64,000 bases of DNA from JBCBSK01 sp965250105 (lineage in GTDB: Bacteria; Pseudomonadota; Alphaproteobacteria; Rhizobiales; Tepidamorphaceae), in the NCBI GenBank assembly GCA_965250105.1, contig OZ252290.1, forward strand, positions 2,356,001 through 2,420,000. The letters run 5' to 3'. The translations under genes were made by a program, and so were the position numbers. Positions 7,242 to 16,123 of the stretch are shown one piece after another (within the stretch, counting starts at the first letter, position 1; every line of letters begins with the position of its first letter). The notes beneath the pieces are model-generated. The model had not been told where the DNA came from. It worked only from the letters and a program-made list of their open reading frames with translations, and did no database searches.

Positions 7242-9134
7242 ATGGACGACCGGACGGACGACAGCCTGTTCGGACCGGACGACATGGCAGGCGCTTCCGG
7301 CGCCTATCGCGTTCTCGCCCGCAAATACCGCCCGATCCGTTTCGAGGACCTGATCGGCCAGGAGCCGATGGTCCAGACCCTGCGCAATGCGTTCGCCAAG
7401 GGGCGCATCGCGCAGGCCTATATGCTGACCGGCGTGCGCGGGGTGGGCAAGACGACGACGGCGCGGATCATCGCCCGCGCGCTAAACTATCAGACCGAGG
7501 ACGGCGCGGTGCCGGGCCCGACGCTCGACATGCCCGATTTCGGCATCCACTGCCGGGAGATCCTCGAATCGCGCCATGTCGACGTCCTCGAAATGGACGC
7601 CGCCTCCAACACCGGCATCGACAATATCCGCGAAATCATCGAGGCGGTGCGCTACAAGCCGTCCTCGGCGCGCTACAAGGTCTATATCGTCGACGAAGTG
7701 CACATGCTGTCCAAGGCGGCCTTCAACGGTCTTCTGAAGACGCTCGAGGAACCGCCCGAACATGTGAAGTTCATCTTCGCGACGACCGAGATCCGAAAGG
7801 TGCCGATCACGGTGCTGTCGCGCTGCCAGCGCTTCGATCTGCGGCGCGTCGAGGCCGAACGCCTGGTCGCCCATCTCGCCGGCATCGCCGAGCGCGAGAG
7901 CGTCGAGGCGGACACCGAGGCGCTGGCGATGATCGCGCGGGCCGGCGAAGGATCGGTGCGCGACGCGCTGTCGCTGCTCGATCAGGCCATGGCCCATGGC
8001 GACGGCACGGTGACGGCGGCGGCGACCCGCGACATGCTGGGGGTGGCCGATCGCGGCCGCGTCATCGATCTCTTCGAGGCGCTGATGCGCGGCGATGTCG
8101 CCACGGCCCTCGCCGAGTTCCAGGCGCAGTATGACGAGGGCGCCGAGCCGGCCGCCGTCCTGACCGATCTCGCCCGTTTCGTGCATCTCGCGACCCGCCT
8201 CAAGATCGTACCCGGCGCGGGCGACGACCGGGCACTCAGCGAGGTCGAGCGCGATCGCGGCGGCGTCATCGCCGAACGCCTTGGCATGGCCGATCTCACG
8301 CGCTGCTGGCAGATCCTGCTGAAGGCCATTCCCGAGGTGTCGGCATCGCTGTTGCAGAAGCAGGCCGCCGACATGGTTCTCGTGCGGCTCGCCTACGCGT
8401 CGACCCTGCCGAGCCCGGAAGAGGCCCTGAAGGCGCTCGACACGGGCGCCGATGCGGCGCTCGGGGGCGGGTCGGGACAGGCAACACCCGCGTCACCGGC
8501 CGCCGGTGGCGTCGGCCGTGGCGGCACCGCCCTTGCCGCCGCCCCGCGCACCGCCGTCATGGCGGCGCCACGGCCCGATGCCGTGTCGTCGCCCGATGCG
8601 GCGCCCAGAATGACGCTGGTTGCCGACAGCGCCACCGATCCCGGCCTGTCGCCGCCCGTTCGGCAGGCCGCCGCGACCCAGGCGCCCGTTCCGGATGGCC
8701 CGGCCATCGATCGCCTCGAGGACATCGTCGCGCTCGCCGAGGAGCGGCGCGACCGGTTGATGGCGACCCAGATCGAGCGCTATGTCCGGCTGGTCACCTT
8801 GCAGCCCGGGCGGCTCGAACTCAATCTCGATGCCGGCGCGCCCGCCGATTTCCTGCAGACGCTCAGCCGAAGGCTGCAGGACTGGACCGGCGCGCGCTGG
8901 ATGGTCACCCTGTCGCATGAGCCGGGCGCCGAACCCTTGCGGGTGCAGGCCGAACTGGCGCGCCAGGCGATGGTCGACGACATCCGCGATCATCCCGGCG
9001 TCGCCGCCATCCTGGCGCGGTTTCCCGGCGCGCAGATCGTCGATGTGCGCTTTCCCAAAGCCGAAGACGACACCCCGCCCGATCTCCTGGAAGACCCCGA
9101 CATCGAGCCAGACGACGAGGACGACGCATTATGA
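7242..9134 (+). CDS. dnaX: DNA polymerase III subunit gamma/tau
   Basis: Clamp-loader ATPase of the replicative polymerase. The 630-residue product begins Y-R-V-L-A-R-K-Y-R-P and has the Walker A loop G-V-R-G-V-G-K-T-T-T near residue 64 and D-E-V-H-M-L near 150, with L-L-K-T-L-E-E-P-P after it. The zinc-module cysteines common in other bacteria are mostly missing: only one Cys remains in F-G-I-H-C-R-E, a state I believe is usual in Rhizobiales. I see no A-rich slippage site, so only the long tau form is expected. The ATG at 7242 follows GAGGG; the open frame further upstream runs through the SRP RNA. It overlaps ybaB by 4 bp. Confidence 0.95.
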   Translation: MDDRTDDSLFGPDDMAGASGAYRVLARKYRPIRFEDLIGQEPMVQTLRNAFAKGRIAQAYMLTGVRGVGKTTTARIIARALNYQTEDGAVPGPTLDMPDFGIHCREILESRHVDVLEMDAASNTGIDNIREIIEAVRYKPSSARYKVYIVDEVHMLSKAAFNGLLKTLEEPPEHVKFIFATTEIRKVPITVLSRCQRFDLRRVEAERLVAHLAGIAERESVEADTEALAMIARAGEGSVRDALSLLDQAMAHGDGTVTAAATRDMLGVADRGRVIDLFEALMRGDVATALAEFQAQYDEGAEPAAVLTDLARFVHLATRLKIVPGAGDDRALSEVERDRGGVIAERLGMADLTRCWQILLKAIPEVSASLLQKQAADMVLVRLAYASTLPSPEEALKALDTGADAALGGGSGQATPASPAAGGVGRGGTALAAAPRTAVMAAPRPDAVSSPDAAPRMTLVADSATDPGLSPPVRQAAATQAPVPDGPAIDRLEDIVALAEERRDRLMATQIERYVRLVTLQPGRLELNLDAGAPADFLQTLSRRLQDWTGARWMVTLSHEPGAEPLRVQAELARQAMVDDIRDHPGVAAILARFPGAQIVDVRFPKAEDDTPPDLLEDPDIEPDDEDDAL

Positions 9135-9454
9135 AAGACTTCATGGGCATGATGCAGAAGGCCCAGGAACTGCAGAAGAAGATGGCCGACATGCAGGCCG
9201 AGCTCGAAAGTCTCGAAGTCGAAGGCTTCGCCGGCGGCGGGCTGGTCAGCGTGCGGCTGACCGGCAAGGGGCAGATGGTCGGGCTGCAGCTCGATCCGTC
9301 TATCGTCAATGCCGACGAGCGCGACATTCTCGAAGACCTGATCGTCGCGGCCCATAACGACGCCAAGGCCAAGGCCGAGCAGCAGATGGCCGAGAAGATG
9401 AAGGAAGTCTCCGCCGGCCTGCCGCTGCCGCCGGGCATGAACCCGTTCGGCTGA
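9131..9454 (+). CDS. YbaB/EbfC family nucleoid-associated protein
   Basis: Small DNA-binding protein (107 residues) of the YbaB/EbfC family, which binds DNA as a dimer and is nearly always encoded between dnaX and recR. It has a Met/Lys/Gln-rich N-terminal helix (M-K-D-F-M-G-M-M-Q-K-A-Q) and the family core V-R-L-T-G-K-G-Q. The C-terminal G-L-P-L-P-P-G-M-N-P-F is the standard ending. It overlaps dnaX by ATGA and lies 24 bp before recR, so the three form one operon. Confidence 0.94.
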   Translation: MKDFMGMMQKAQELQKKMADMQAELESLEVEGFAGGGLVSVRLTGKGQMVGLQLDPSIVNADERDILEDLIVAAHNDAKAKAEQQMAEKMKEVSAGLPLPPGMNPFG

Positions 9455-9478
9455 GCTGCACGCCTGGATATCGCCTGA

Positions 9479-10087
9479 ATGAGCCAGTCGACCTCAGGTC
9501 CCGAGATCGAGCGTTTGATCCAACTTCTCGCGCGCCTGCCGGGCCTCGGCCCGCGCTCGGCGCGCCGCGCCGCGCTGCATCTCGTGCAGAAGAAGGAACA
9601 GGCGCTGACGCCCCTGGCCGACGCCATGCGGGTCGTTAACGAACGCGTCCGGCTGTGTTCGGTCTGCGGCAATGTCGACACCTCCGATCCATGCATGATC
9701 TGCCGCGACGAACGCCGTGATCCGTCGACCATCGTGGTGGTCGAAACCGTGGCCGATCTGTGGGCGCTCGAACGCGCCAACGCGGTGCGGTCGCGCTATC
9801 ACGTCCTCGGCGGGGTGCTATCGCCGCTCGATGGCGTCGGCCCCGACGATCTCGCGATCGAGGGGCTCGTCGCGCGCTGCCGCGAGGCGGCGGTGTCGGA
9901 AGTGATCGTCGCGCTGAACGCGACGGTCGAGGGCCAGACCACCGCCCACTACATCACCGATCTGTTGCAGGAGGCGGATGTGCGCGTCTCGCGCCTGGCC
10001 CATGGCGTGCCGGTTGGCGGCGAACTCGACTATCTCGACGACGGTACGCTGGCCCAGGCGATCAAGGCGCGGACGCCCTTCGGTTAG
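9479..10087 (+). CDS. recR: Recombination mediator protein RecR
   Basis: Works with RecF and RecO to load RecA on gapped DNA. The 202-residue protein has the helix-hairpin-helix L-A-R-L-P-G-L-G-P-R-S-A-R-R near the N-terminus, a zinc finger C-S-V-C-G-N...C-M-I-C near 59-75, and a Toprim domain starting V-V-V-E-T-V-A-D. The closing block G-V-P-V-G-G-E-L-D-Y-L-D-D-G-T-L is the RecR signature. It is the last gene of the dnaX operon and faces rmuC tail to tail. Confidence 0.96.
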   Translation: MSQSTSGPEIERLIQLLARLPGLGPRSARRAALHLVQKKEQALTPLADAMRVVNERVRLCSVCGNVDTSDPCMICRDERRDPSTIVVVETVADLWALERANAVRSRYHVLGGVLSPLDGVGPDDLAIEGLVARCREAAVSEVIVALNATVEGQTTAHYITDLLQEADVRVSRLAHGVPVGGELDYLDDGTLAQAIKARTPFG

Positions 10088-10118
10088 ACCATCTCTCTTA
10101 TGGGACGATCTCGGCGAC

Positions 10119-11294
10119 CTATTCCGCCGCGCTTTGCGAGCGGAAGGGCAGAAGCGGCGTCTTGTCGTCCGGCTCGCCGACATCGAGCGCCTCGATCCGG
10201 GCGCCGCGATTGGTCACCTTGTCGGCCGAGGTGACGATCTGGGTAATGTCGGTCTGGGCCTGCGAGAAATGCTTCTGCAGGTTTTCGACCCGGTCCTTGA
10301 GCCGGTGCACGTCGGCCATCAGCCGGCCGACCTCGGCCTGGATGACATGGGCCTGTTCGCGCATGCGCTGGTCGCGCAGGATCGACTGGCAGACCTGGAT
10401 CGCCAGCATCAACAGGCTCGGCCCGACCACGATCACCCGCTTGCGATAGGCGAGCTGCATCAGATCGTCGAAATGTTCGTAGAGATCGGCATAGATCGAT
10501 TCCGACGGCACGAACATCAGCGCCACGTCCTGGGTCTCGCCAGGCACGAGATAGCGCTCGTGGATGTCGGTGACATGTTTCTGGACATCGGTGCGCAACT
10601 GCTTGGCGGCCGAGGCACGCGCCGCATCGTCCTCGGCGTCACGGAAGCGGGTAAAGCTTTCGAGCGGGAATTTCGCGTCGATGGCGAGTCCGGTCTCGGC
10701 GCCCGGCAACTGGATCAGGCAGTCGGGGCGGCGACCGGTCGACAGCGTCGCCTGGAAGGAATAGGCGTCGACCGGCAGGCTGTCGGTGATGATGGCTTCC
10801 ATCCGCCCCTGGCCGAAGGCGCCGCGCTGCTGCTTGTTGGCGAGGATGTCCTGGAGCCCGACGACATTGCGGCTGAGATCGGTGATGTTGCGCTGGGCGC
10901 TGTCGATCACCGCCAGCCGCTCATGCAGTTTCGACAGGCTGTCATGGGTGGCGCGCGACTGGGTCTGGACGTTCTCGCCAAGACGTTGGCCGAACCCGTC
11001 GAGCCGGTCGGTGAGCGCGCGCGCCAGTTCGCCCTGCCGCGTGCCGAAGACCTCGGCGATCGTCTGCATGCGCCCGTTCATCTCATCGAGCGCCCGCCGC
11101 GTCTCGGCGCCGCGCTGGTCGAGATCCCGCCGAAGCTGGGCGGCATCGGCTTCGGCGCGCGCACGGCCAGTTGCCGCCCGGCGCCACAGCCAGACCGCAA
11201 CGCACAGCACCACCAGGCCGGCGCCCGCGACAAGGGCGAGACCAAGCGAAATCGGCGTCGCGCCGATGATCAGAACCGGATCGTCCAAGGACAT
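10119..11294 (-). CDS. rmuC: DNA recombination protein RmuC
   Basis: RmuC limits inversions between short repeats; its fold predicts a nuclease. The 391-residue product has one N-terminal membrane helix (about 12-34), a long coiled coil (about 40-140), and a C-terminal domain with L-A-I-D-A-K-F-P-L-E-S-F and V-A-L-M-F-V-P-S-E-S-I-Y, both family hallmarks. The frame is open further upstream, but that part runs antisense through def, so the ATG at 11294 is the credible start. It is divergent from def across 120 bp. Confidence 0.92.
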   Translation of the reverse strand: MSLDDPVLIIGATPISLGLALVAGAGLVVLCVAVWLWRRAATGRARAEADAAQLRRDLDQRGAETRRALDEMNGRMQTIAEVFGTRQGELARALTDRLDGFGQRLGENVQTQSRATHDSLSKLHERLAVIDSAQRNITDLSRNVVGLQDILANKQQRGAFGQGRMEAIITDSLPVDAYSFQATLSTGRRPDCLIQLPGAETGLAIDAKFPLESFTRFRDAEDDAARASAAKQLRTDVQKHVTDIHERYLVPGETQDVALMFVPSESIYADLYEHFDDLMQLAYRKRVIVVGPSLLMLAIQVCQSILRDQRMREQAHVIQAEVGRLMADVHRLKDRVENLQKHFSQAQTDITQIVTSADKVTNRGARIEALDVGEPDDKTPLLPFRSQSAAE

Positions 11295-11414
11295 GGCGGC
11301 GAGCTTACGCGATTCGAGATCAAAGACGGAACGCCCGTCTTGCCGGCCGATCCGGGGGCTGGCGTCCGCGCGCCGCCGATTGACCGCGCCGCCGTGCTCG
11401 ACTATCTGCGGACC

Positions 11415-11933
11415 ATGGCCATTCGCGAGATCATAAAGCTTCCAGACCCGCGCCTGCGCGATGTCAGCGACCCCGTCGCATCGGTCGACGACACGGTGCG
11501 CGCGCTGATGGATGACATGCTGGAGACGATGTATGACGCGCCGGGCATCGGGCTCGCCGCGATCCAGATCGCGGTGCCGCGGCGCGTCGTCGTCTGCGAT
11601 GTCTCCAAGGACGAAGACGCCAAGCACCCGATCTGCCTGGCCAATCCCGAACTTCTTTGGGTGTCCGACGAAACCTCGGTCTATGAGGAAGGTTGCCTGT
11701 CGATTCCAGAGCACTATGCCGAGGTCGACCGGCCGGTCGCTTGCCGCGTGCGCTATCTCGACCGCGATGGAGCCGAGCAGGAGATCGAGGCCGACGGCAT
11801 CCTGGCGACCTGTCTGCAGCACGAGATCGACCATCTCAACGGCGTGTTGTTCATCGACCATCTGTCGCGGCTGAAGCGCGAGCTCGTCATGCGCAAGGTC
11901 AACAAGGCCTTCAAGCGCAAGGCCGTCGTGTAA
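11415..11933 (+). CDS. def: Peptide deformylase
   Basis: Metalloenzyme that removes the formyl group from new polypeptides. All three motifs are present: G-I-G-L-A-A-I-Q (Ile where many have Pro), E-G-C-L-S and H-E-I-D-H-L. The length of 172 residues is standard. The frame is open far upstream, antisense to rmuC, but M-A-I-R-E-I-I-K-L-P-D at 11415 is the clear family start. It lies 48 bp before fmt, the enzyme that adds the formyl group, so opposing steps of formyl-methionine handling are encoded together. Confidence 0.96.
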   Translation: MAIREIIKLPDPRLRDVSDPVASVDDTVRALMDDMLETMYDAPGIGLAAIQIAVPRRVVVCDVSKDEDAKHPICLANPELLWVSDETSVYEEGCLSIPEHYAEVDRPVACRVRYLDRDGAEQEIEADGILATCLQHEIDHLNGVLFIDHLSRLKRELVMRKVNKAFKRKAVV

Positions 11934-11981
11934 CAGTTGGCGACGCCGTAGCGACCGTCAGGAGAGTGTGACCGTTTTCCG

Positions 11982-12926
11982 ATGAGCCTGCGTGTCGTCT
12001 TCATGGGAACGCCTGATTTCGCGGTCCCGACCCTTCTCGAAATCGTCGGCCAGGGCCATCTGGTCGTCGGCTGCTATACCCAGCCGCCGCGTTCGGCGGG
12101 TCGCGGCATGGCCGAGCGGAAATCGCCGGTCCACCTCAAGGCCGAGGAATTCGGCATGCCGGTTCTGACGCCGACCTCGCTGAAGGATGCCGACGTCCAG
12201 GCCGCCTTCGCCGACCTTCGGCCCGATGTCGCCGTCGTCGTCGCCTATGGCCTTCTTCTGCCGCGTCCGGTTCTCGAAGCGCCCGGCCATGGTTGCCTCA
12301 ACCTGCATGCCTCGCTATTGCCGCGCTGGCGCGGGGCGGCGCCGATCCAGCGCGCCGTGATGGCCGGCGACGGCGAAACCGGCGTCATGGTGATGCGCAT
12401 GGCGGAAGGTCTCGACACCGGTCCCGTCTGCATGGCCGAGCGCACGCCGATCGGCCCCAACGAGACCGCGCAGGACCTGCATGACCGGCTGGCCCGGCTC
12501 GGCGCCGATCTCATGGCGCGCGCGCTCGCGGCGCTGTCGCGCGATACGCTGACCTGCGCGCCGCAGGCCGAGGACGGTGTCACCTATGCGGCCAAGATCG
12601 ACAAGGCGGAAGCGCGCATCGACTGGGCGCGCCCGGCACGGAGCGTGCACGATCACATTCGCGGCCTGTCGCCGTTTCCCGGTGCCTGGACAATGCTCGA
12701 CGGCGGGTCGGGCGACCGGCTCAAGGTCCTGCGCTCCGAACTGGCCGGTGACGTGGCCATGTCCGGCGACCTGATGCCCGGCACGGTTTTGGACGACGGC
12801 TTGACGATCGCCTGCGGAGACGGCGCAATACGGCTCGTGGAGGTTCAGCGCGCGGGCAAGGCCGCGATGTCGGCCGAGGCCTTTCTGCGTGGCCAGGCAA
12901 TCGTCGAGGGGGATCGGTTTGGCTGA
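11982..12926 (+). CDS. fmt: Methionyl-tRNA formyltransferase
   Basis: Transfers a formyl group from 10-formyl-tetrahydrofolate to initiator Met-tRNA. The 314-residue protein starts R-V-V-F-M-G-T-P-D-F-A-V-P, has the catalytic block C-L-N-L-H-A-S-L-L-P-R-W-R-G-A-A-P near 106-120 (Asn and His), and A-E-G-L-D-T-G near 142, giving the catalytic Asp. The C-terminal domain carries I-D-W and R-G-L-S-P-F-P-G-A-W. Its last bases overlap the following acetyltransferase gene. Confidence 0.96.
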   Translation: MSLRVVFMGTPDFAVPTLLEIVGQGHLVVGCYTQPPRSAGRGMAERKSPVHLKAEEFGMPVLTPTSLKDADVQAAFADLRPDVAVVVAYGLLLPRPVLEAPGHGCLNLHASLLPRWRGAAPIQRAVMAGDGETGVMVMRMAEGLDTGPVCMAERTPIGPNETAQDLHDRLARLGADLMARALAALSRDTLTCAPQAEDGVTYAAKIDKAEARIDWARPARSVHDHIRGLSPFPGAWTMLDGGSGDRLKVLRSELAGDVAMSGDLMPGTVLDDGLTIACGDGAIRLVEVQRAGKAAMSAEAFLRGQAIVEGDRFG

Positions 12927-13467
12927 TCGGCCGGCCTTTGAACAGCAGGAGATCCGGCCGAGTCTGTCGCTGAGGGACGCGGTGCCGGAGGATTACGCGG
13001 AAATCCGCGCGGTCGAGACGGCGGCCTTCCGGCGCCCCGACGAAGCGGATCTGGTCGAGGATCTGCGCCGGCTCGGCGCGGTGGTCCTCGAGCTCGTGGC
13101 CGAGGAAGGCGGCGAGATCGCCGGCCATATCCTGTTCAGCCGCGTCGATGCCGCGCCGAGCTCGTTTTCCATCACTCTCCTCGCGCCCGTGGCCGTGAGG
13201 CCCGAACTTCAGGGGCACGGCATTGGCGGCCATCTCATCCGCCGGGGCCTGCGGCTGTTGCAGGCGGCCGGCGAGGATCTCGTCGTGGTGCTGGGCGAGC
13301 CCGAATTCTATCCCCAGTTCGGCTTCGATGCCGACATGGCGCAGCGCATTTCGGGACCATGGTCGCGCCTCGGCGCGCCCTGGATGGCGGCGCCCTTGTC
13401 AGCAACCGGCCGGCGCTGCGGGCTGATCGGCATCACGGTGCCGTCGCCCTTCGCCGACATCGACTGA
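12919..13467 (+). CDS. GNAT family N-acetyltransferase (YhbS-like)
   Basis: Probable acetyl-CoA-dependent acetyltransferase of unknown substrate. The acetyl-CoA loop is V-R-P-E-L-Q-G-H-G-I-G-G-H-L-I, and the later E-F-Y-P-Q-F-G-F-D sequence is typical of the YhbS group. I chose the TTG at 12919 because GAGGGGG lies six bases before it and it overlaps the fmt stop by 8 bp; a GTG at 12889 is in frame but lies deeper inside fmt. The product would have 182 residues. It sits between fmt and truA, which are often closer neighbours, so it may be a local insertion into the operon. Confidence 0.85.
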   Translation: MADRPAFEQQEIRPSLSLRDAVPEDYAEIRAVETAAFRRPDEADLVEDLRRLGAVVLELVAEEGGEIAGHILFSRVDAAPSSFSITLLAPVAVRPELQGHGIGGHLIRRGLRLLQAAGEDLVVVLGEPEFYPQFGFDADMAQRISGPWSRLGAPWMAAPLSATGRRCGLIGITVPSPFADID

Positions 13468-13502
13468 AACAGGCCACGTCGGGGCCGAACGATCACACCG
13501 CC

Positions 13503-14249
13503 ATGCCGCGCTATCGCTTGACCATCGAATATGACGGCGGCGCCTTTGTCGGCTGGCAGGCGCAGACCAATGGGCGCGGCGTGCAGGACGCGCTGTCGGA
13601 AGCGCTCGGCCGGTTCTCGGGCGAGGCGCAGTTTCCGCGCGGCGCTGGCCGCACCGATGCCGGCGTGCACGCCACCGGCCAGGTCGCCCATGTCGATCTC
13701 GCCCGCGATTGGCCGGCCGAAACGGTTCAGGACGCGCTCAACGCGCTTTTGAAGGACGAACCGGTGGCGGTCCGCGCGGTGGCGCGGGCCGCCGACGGTT
13801 TCGATGCCCGCTTTTCGGCCACCGCGCGGCATTACCGCTACGACATCCTGAATCGGCGGCCGCCGGCGGCCATCGACCGCGACCGGGCCTGGTGGGTGAA
13901 GACGCCGCTCGATACCGACGCGATGAACGCGGCCGCCCGCGATGTCCTTCTCGGCCATCACGACTTCACGACCTTCCGCGCCAGCCAGTGCCAGTCGAAG
14001 AGCCCGATGAAGACGCTCGATCGGCTGGAGGTCGTCCGGCACGGCGACCGGGTCGCGGTCCATGCCGGGGCGCGCTCCTTCCTGCACAGCCAGGTCCGGT
14101 CCATGGTCGGCTCGTTGAAGCTCGTCGGTGAGGGCCGCTGGACGACCGATGATCTGAGAGCCGCGCGCGACGCCCGCGACCGCAAGAGATGCGGCCCCGT
14201 GGCGCCGGCCTGGGGCCTCTATCTAACCCGCGTCGATTACGGGTCCTAA
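13503..14249 (+). CDS. truA: tRNA pseudouridine(38-40) synthase
   Basis: Makes pseudouridine at positions 38-40 of tRNA anticodon arms. The 248-residue protein begins Y-R-L-T-I-E-Y-D-G-G-A-F-V-G-W-Q and has the catalytic aspartate in G-R-T-D-A-G-V-H-A (Asp near 52). F-L-H-S-Q-V-R-S-M-V-G-S-L, the conserved tail block, is also present. The ATG at 13503 is used; the frame runs back into the acetyltransferase gene without family similarity. Its stop codon overlaps that of the convergent membrane-protein gene. Confidence 0.95.
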   Translation: MPRYRLTIEYDGGAFVGWQAQTNGRGVQDALSEALGRFSGEAQFPRGAGRTDAGVHATGQVAHVDLARDWPAETVQDALNALLKDEPVAVRAVARAADGFDARFSATARHYRYDILNRRPPAAIDRDRAWWVKTPLDTDAMNAAARDVLLGHHDFTTFRASQCQSKSPMKTLDRLEVVRHGDRVAVHAGARSFLHSQVRSMVGSLKLVGEGRWTTDDLRAARDARDRKRCGPVAPAWGLYLTRVDYGS

Positions 14250-14845
14250 ACCCCGATCAGGCGGGTCAACAGCTCGGCGATGACGAGGCTCAGCATGACA
14301 TCGGTGGCGACCAGCGCGACCGCGATGCCGATCGTCGTCTGCAGGGCGGTGCGGGCGGCGATATAGAGATAGCGCAGCAGGCAGCCGAAGGCGATCAGCG
14401 TCAGGATGATGGCGACATCGTCGGAGATCAGGCCGTAGCCGAACAGGATGGCCGGCAACGCCAGCGGCACGCTGAACAGAAGCTCTCCCCAGTTATGCGC
14501 CACCACGTAGGGCACATAGCCGCGCGCGATGCCGAGCGGGCCGGCGATCGCGGCGAGCAGCAGGGGAAAGGCGATCCAGTCGACCAGGAGCGCCAACGCG
14601 CGCGCCAGGAAGAAGAGCTGGACCGGCATCAGGGCATCATCCAGCCCGCTCTGGTTCAGCATCATCTGCCGTTCGGAAATGATGTAGGGAATGTAGATCG
14701 GCAGGACGTAGATGATGGCGAGGAACGAGCGCCAGAAGCCGCCGAACGTCGTGTCGAACAGGTTCATCGCCTCGCGCCGGCCGAGGAACAGGCGCCAGGA
14801 GGCGATGAAGCTTCTGAGGGCCTCGTTAAGACCGGGCATGGCCAT
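14246..14845 (-). CDS. Multi-pass membrane protein of unknown function
   Basis: A 199-residue hydrophobic protein with about five predicted membrane segments, for example F-L-A-I-I-Y-V-L-P-I-Y-I-P-Y-I-I and L-L-L-A-A-I-A-G-P-L-G. The layout recalls YIP1-like proteins but I cannot place it firmly. It begins 20 bp inside the end of dapE and so is probably translated from the dapE transcript. Its stop overlaps that of truA tail to tail. A second in-frame ATG at 14839 is an equally likely start. Confidence 0.75.
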   Translation of the reverse strand: MAMPGLNEALRSFIASWRLFLGRREAMNLFDTTFGGFWRSFLAIIYVLPIYIPYIISERQMMLNQSGLDDALMPVQLFFLARALALLVDWIAFPLLLAAIAGPLGIARGYVPYVVAHNWGELLFSVPLALPAILFGYGLISDDVAIILTLIAFGCLLRYLYIAARTALQTTIGIAVALVATDVMLSLVIAELLTRLIGV

Positions 14846-16010
14846 CCCGGAAGAAGCGGTCGAGGAAGACCGAGAAGATGTCCGTCAGGGTCGCGAGATC
14901 GGCGAGCGGCGTGTTCTCGTCGACCTGGTGCATGGTCTGGCCGAGAAGCCCGATCTCCAGGACGGGGCAGTGATCCTTGATGAACCGCGCGTCCGACGTG
15001 CCGCCGCCGGTCGTGCGGTCCGGCGTCAGCCCGGTGATCTCGGTCACCGCGCGCGCCATCACCTCGACCAGCGGGCCCGGCTCGGTCAGAAAGGCCGGCG
15101 ACGGATTGGGCAGGAAGATAACGCGCACCATGTCGTGGTCGCCGCCGGCGGCCTCGGCCACGGTGGCCTCGACCAGCGCGCGCAGGCTGTCGGCGGTGTG
15201 TTCGGTCGAATGACGGATGTTGAAACGCGCCTCGACGCGCGCCGGAATGACGTTATAGGCCGGATTGCCGGTGTCGACCGAGGTCAGTTGCAGGCTCGAC
15301 GGCTCGAAATGCGCGTTGCCGGCGTCGAGTTTCAGACGGCACAGCGCATCGAGGAGCCGCGCCAGGATCGGCATCGGCGAGCGCGCCAGATGCGGATAGG
15401 CGACATGGCCCTGCGTGCCGGTGACGACGATCTGGCCCGACAGCGACCCGCGCCGGCCGATCTTGATCGTGTCGCCGATCGCCTGGCGCGAGGTCGGTTC
15501 GGCGAGGACGGCGGCGTCGAAACGGATATCGCGTGCCTTGGCCCAGTCGAGCAGCTTGCGCGTGCCGTTGATCGCCGGGCCTTCCTCGTCGCCGGTGACG
15601 AGGAAGGAGATCGTGCCGGTCTCGGGCATGCCCGCCGCGACGAAATGCGTCGCCGCCGCGACGAGGCAGGCGAGCCCGCCCTTCATGTCGACCGCGCCGC
15701 GACCATAGAGCCTGTCGCCGTCGAGCCGGGCGGCGAAGGGGTCGAAGCGCCAGCCGGCGCTGTCGCCGGGCGGCACTACATCGGTATGGCCGGTCAGCAT
15801 CAGATGCGGCGCGCCGGAGCCGATGGTGGCGTAGAGATTGTCGATCGCGGGCGTGTCGGTGTCTTCGAAGCGCAGCCGTTCCGTCGCGAAGCCGGCCGCC
15901 GCGAGACGCGCCGACAAGACGTCGAGCGCGCCGGCATCGGCCGGCGTGACCGACGGGCAACGGATCAGGGACCGGGCGAGATCGACGGCGTCGGCCGTTG
16001 GAGACGACAT
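14826..16010 (-). CDS. dapE: Succinyl-diaminopimelate desuccinylase
   Basis: Zinc hydrolase that removes succinate from N-succinyl-diaminopimelate in lysine and cell-wall synthesis. The 394-residue M20-family protein shows metal ligands in T-G-H-T-D-V-V-P-P-G-D (near 70) and G-A-V-D-M-K-G-G (near 100), and the catalytic Glu in T-G-D-E-E-G. R-T-T-G-G-G-T-S-D-A-R-F closes the active site. dapD lies 1.6 kb upstream on the same strand, with three small membrane-protein genes between them. Confidence 0.95.
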   Translation of the reverse strand: MSSPTADAVDLARSLIRCPSVTPADAGALDVLSARLAAAGFATERLRFEDTDTPAIDNLYATIGSGAPHLMLTGHTDVVPPGDSAGWRFDPFAARLDGDRLYGRGAVDMKGGLACLVAAATHFVAAGMPETGTISFLVTGDEEGPAINGTRKLLDWAKARDIRFDAAVLAEPTSRQAIGDTIKIGRRGSLSGQIVVTGTQGHVAYPHLARSPMPILARLLDALCRLKLDAGNAHFEPSSLQLTSVDTGNPAYNVIPARVEARFNIRHSTEHTADSLRALVEATVAEAAGGDHDMVRVIFLPNPSPAFLTEPGPLVEVMARAVTEITGLTPDRTTGGGTSDARFIKDHCPVLEIGLLGQTMHQVDENTPLADLATLTDIFSVFLDRFFRDGHARS

Positions 16011-16123
16011 AGGCGATCATGTAGCCGGGTGCCCCAGTCGCGGCAAGTCATGCCGCGCGCTTTCGGCCATGCTGCGACAGCATCGCGCGGCCGGCGGGGG
16101 GCTCGCGGCAAGAGGGCCGGGGG

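Noticed and set aside
7242..9134. Programmed frameshift producing gamma and tau forms of DnaX
   Set aside because: No A-rich slippery run and no suitable hairpin were seen in the gene.
11295..11861. Upstream extension of the rmuC frame
   Set aside because: It is antisense through def. The RmuC start at 11294 gives the expected N-terminal helix and coiled coil.
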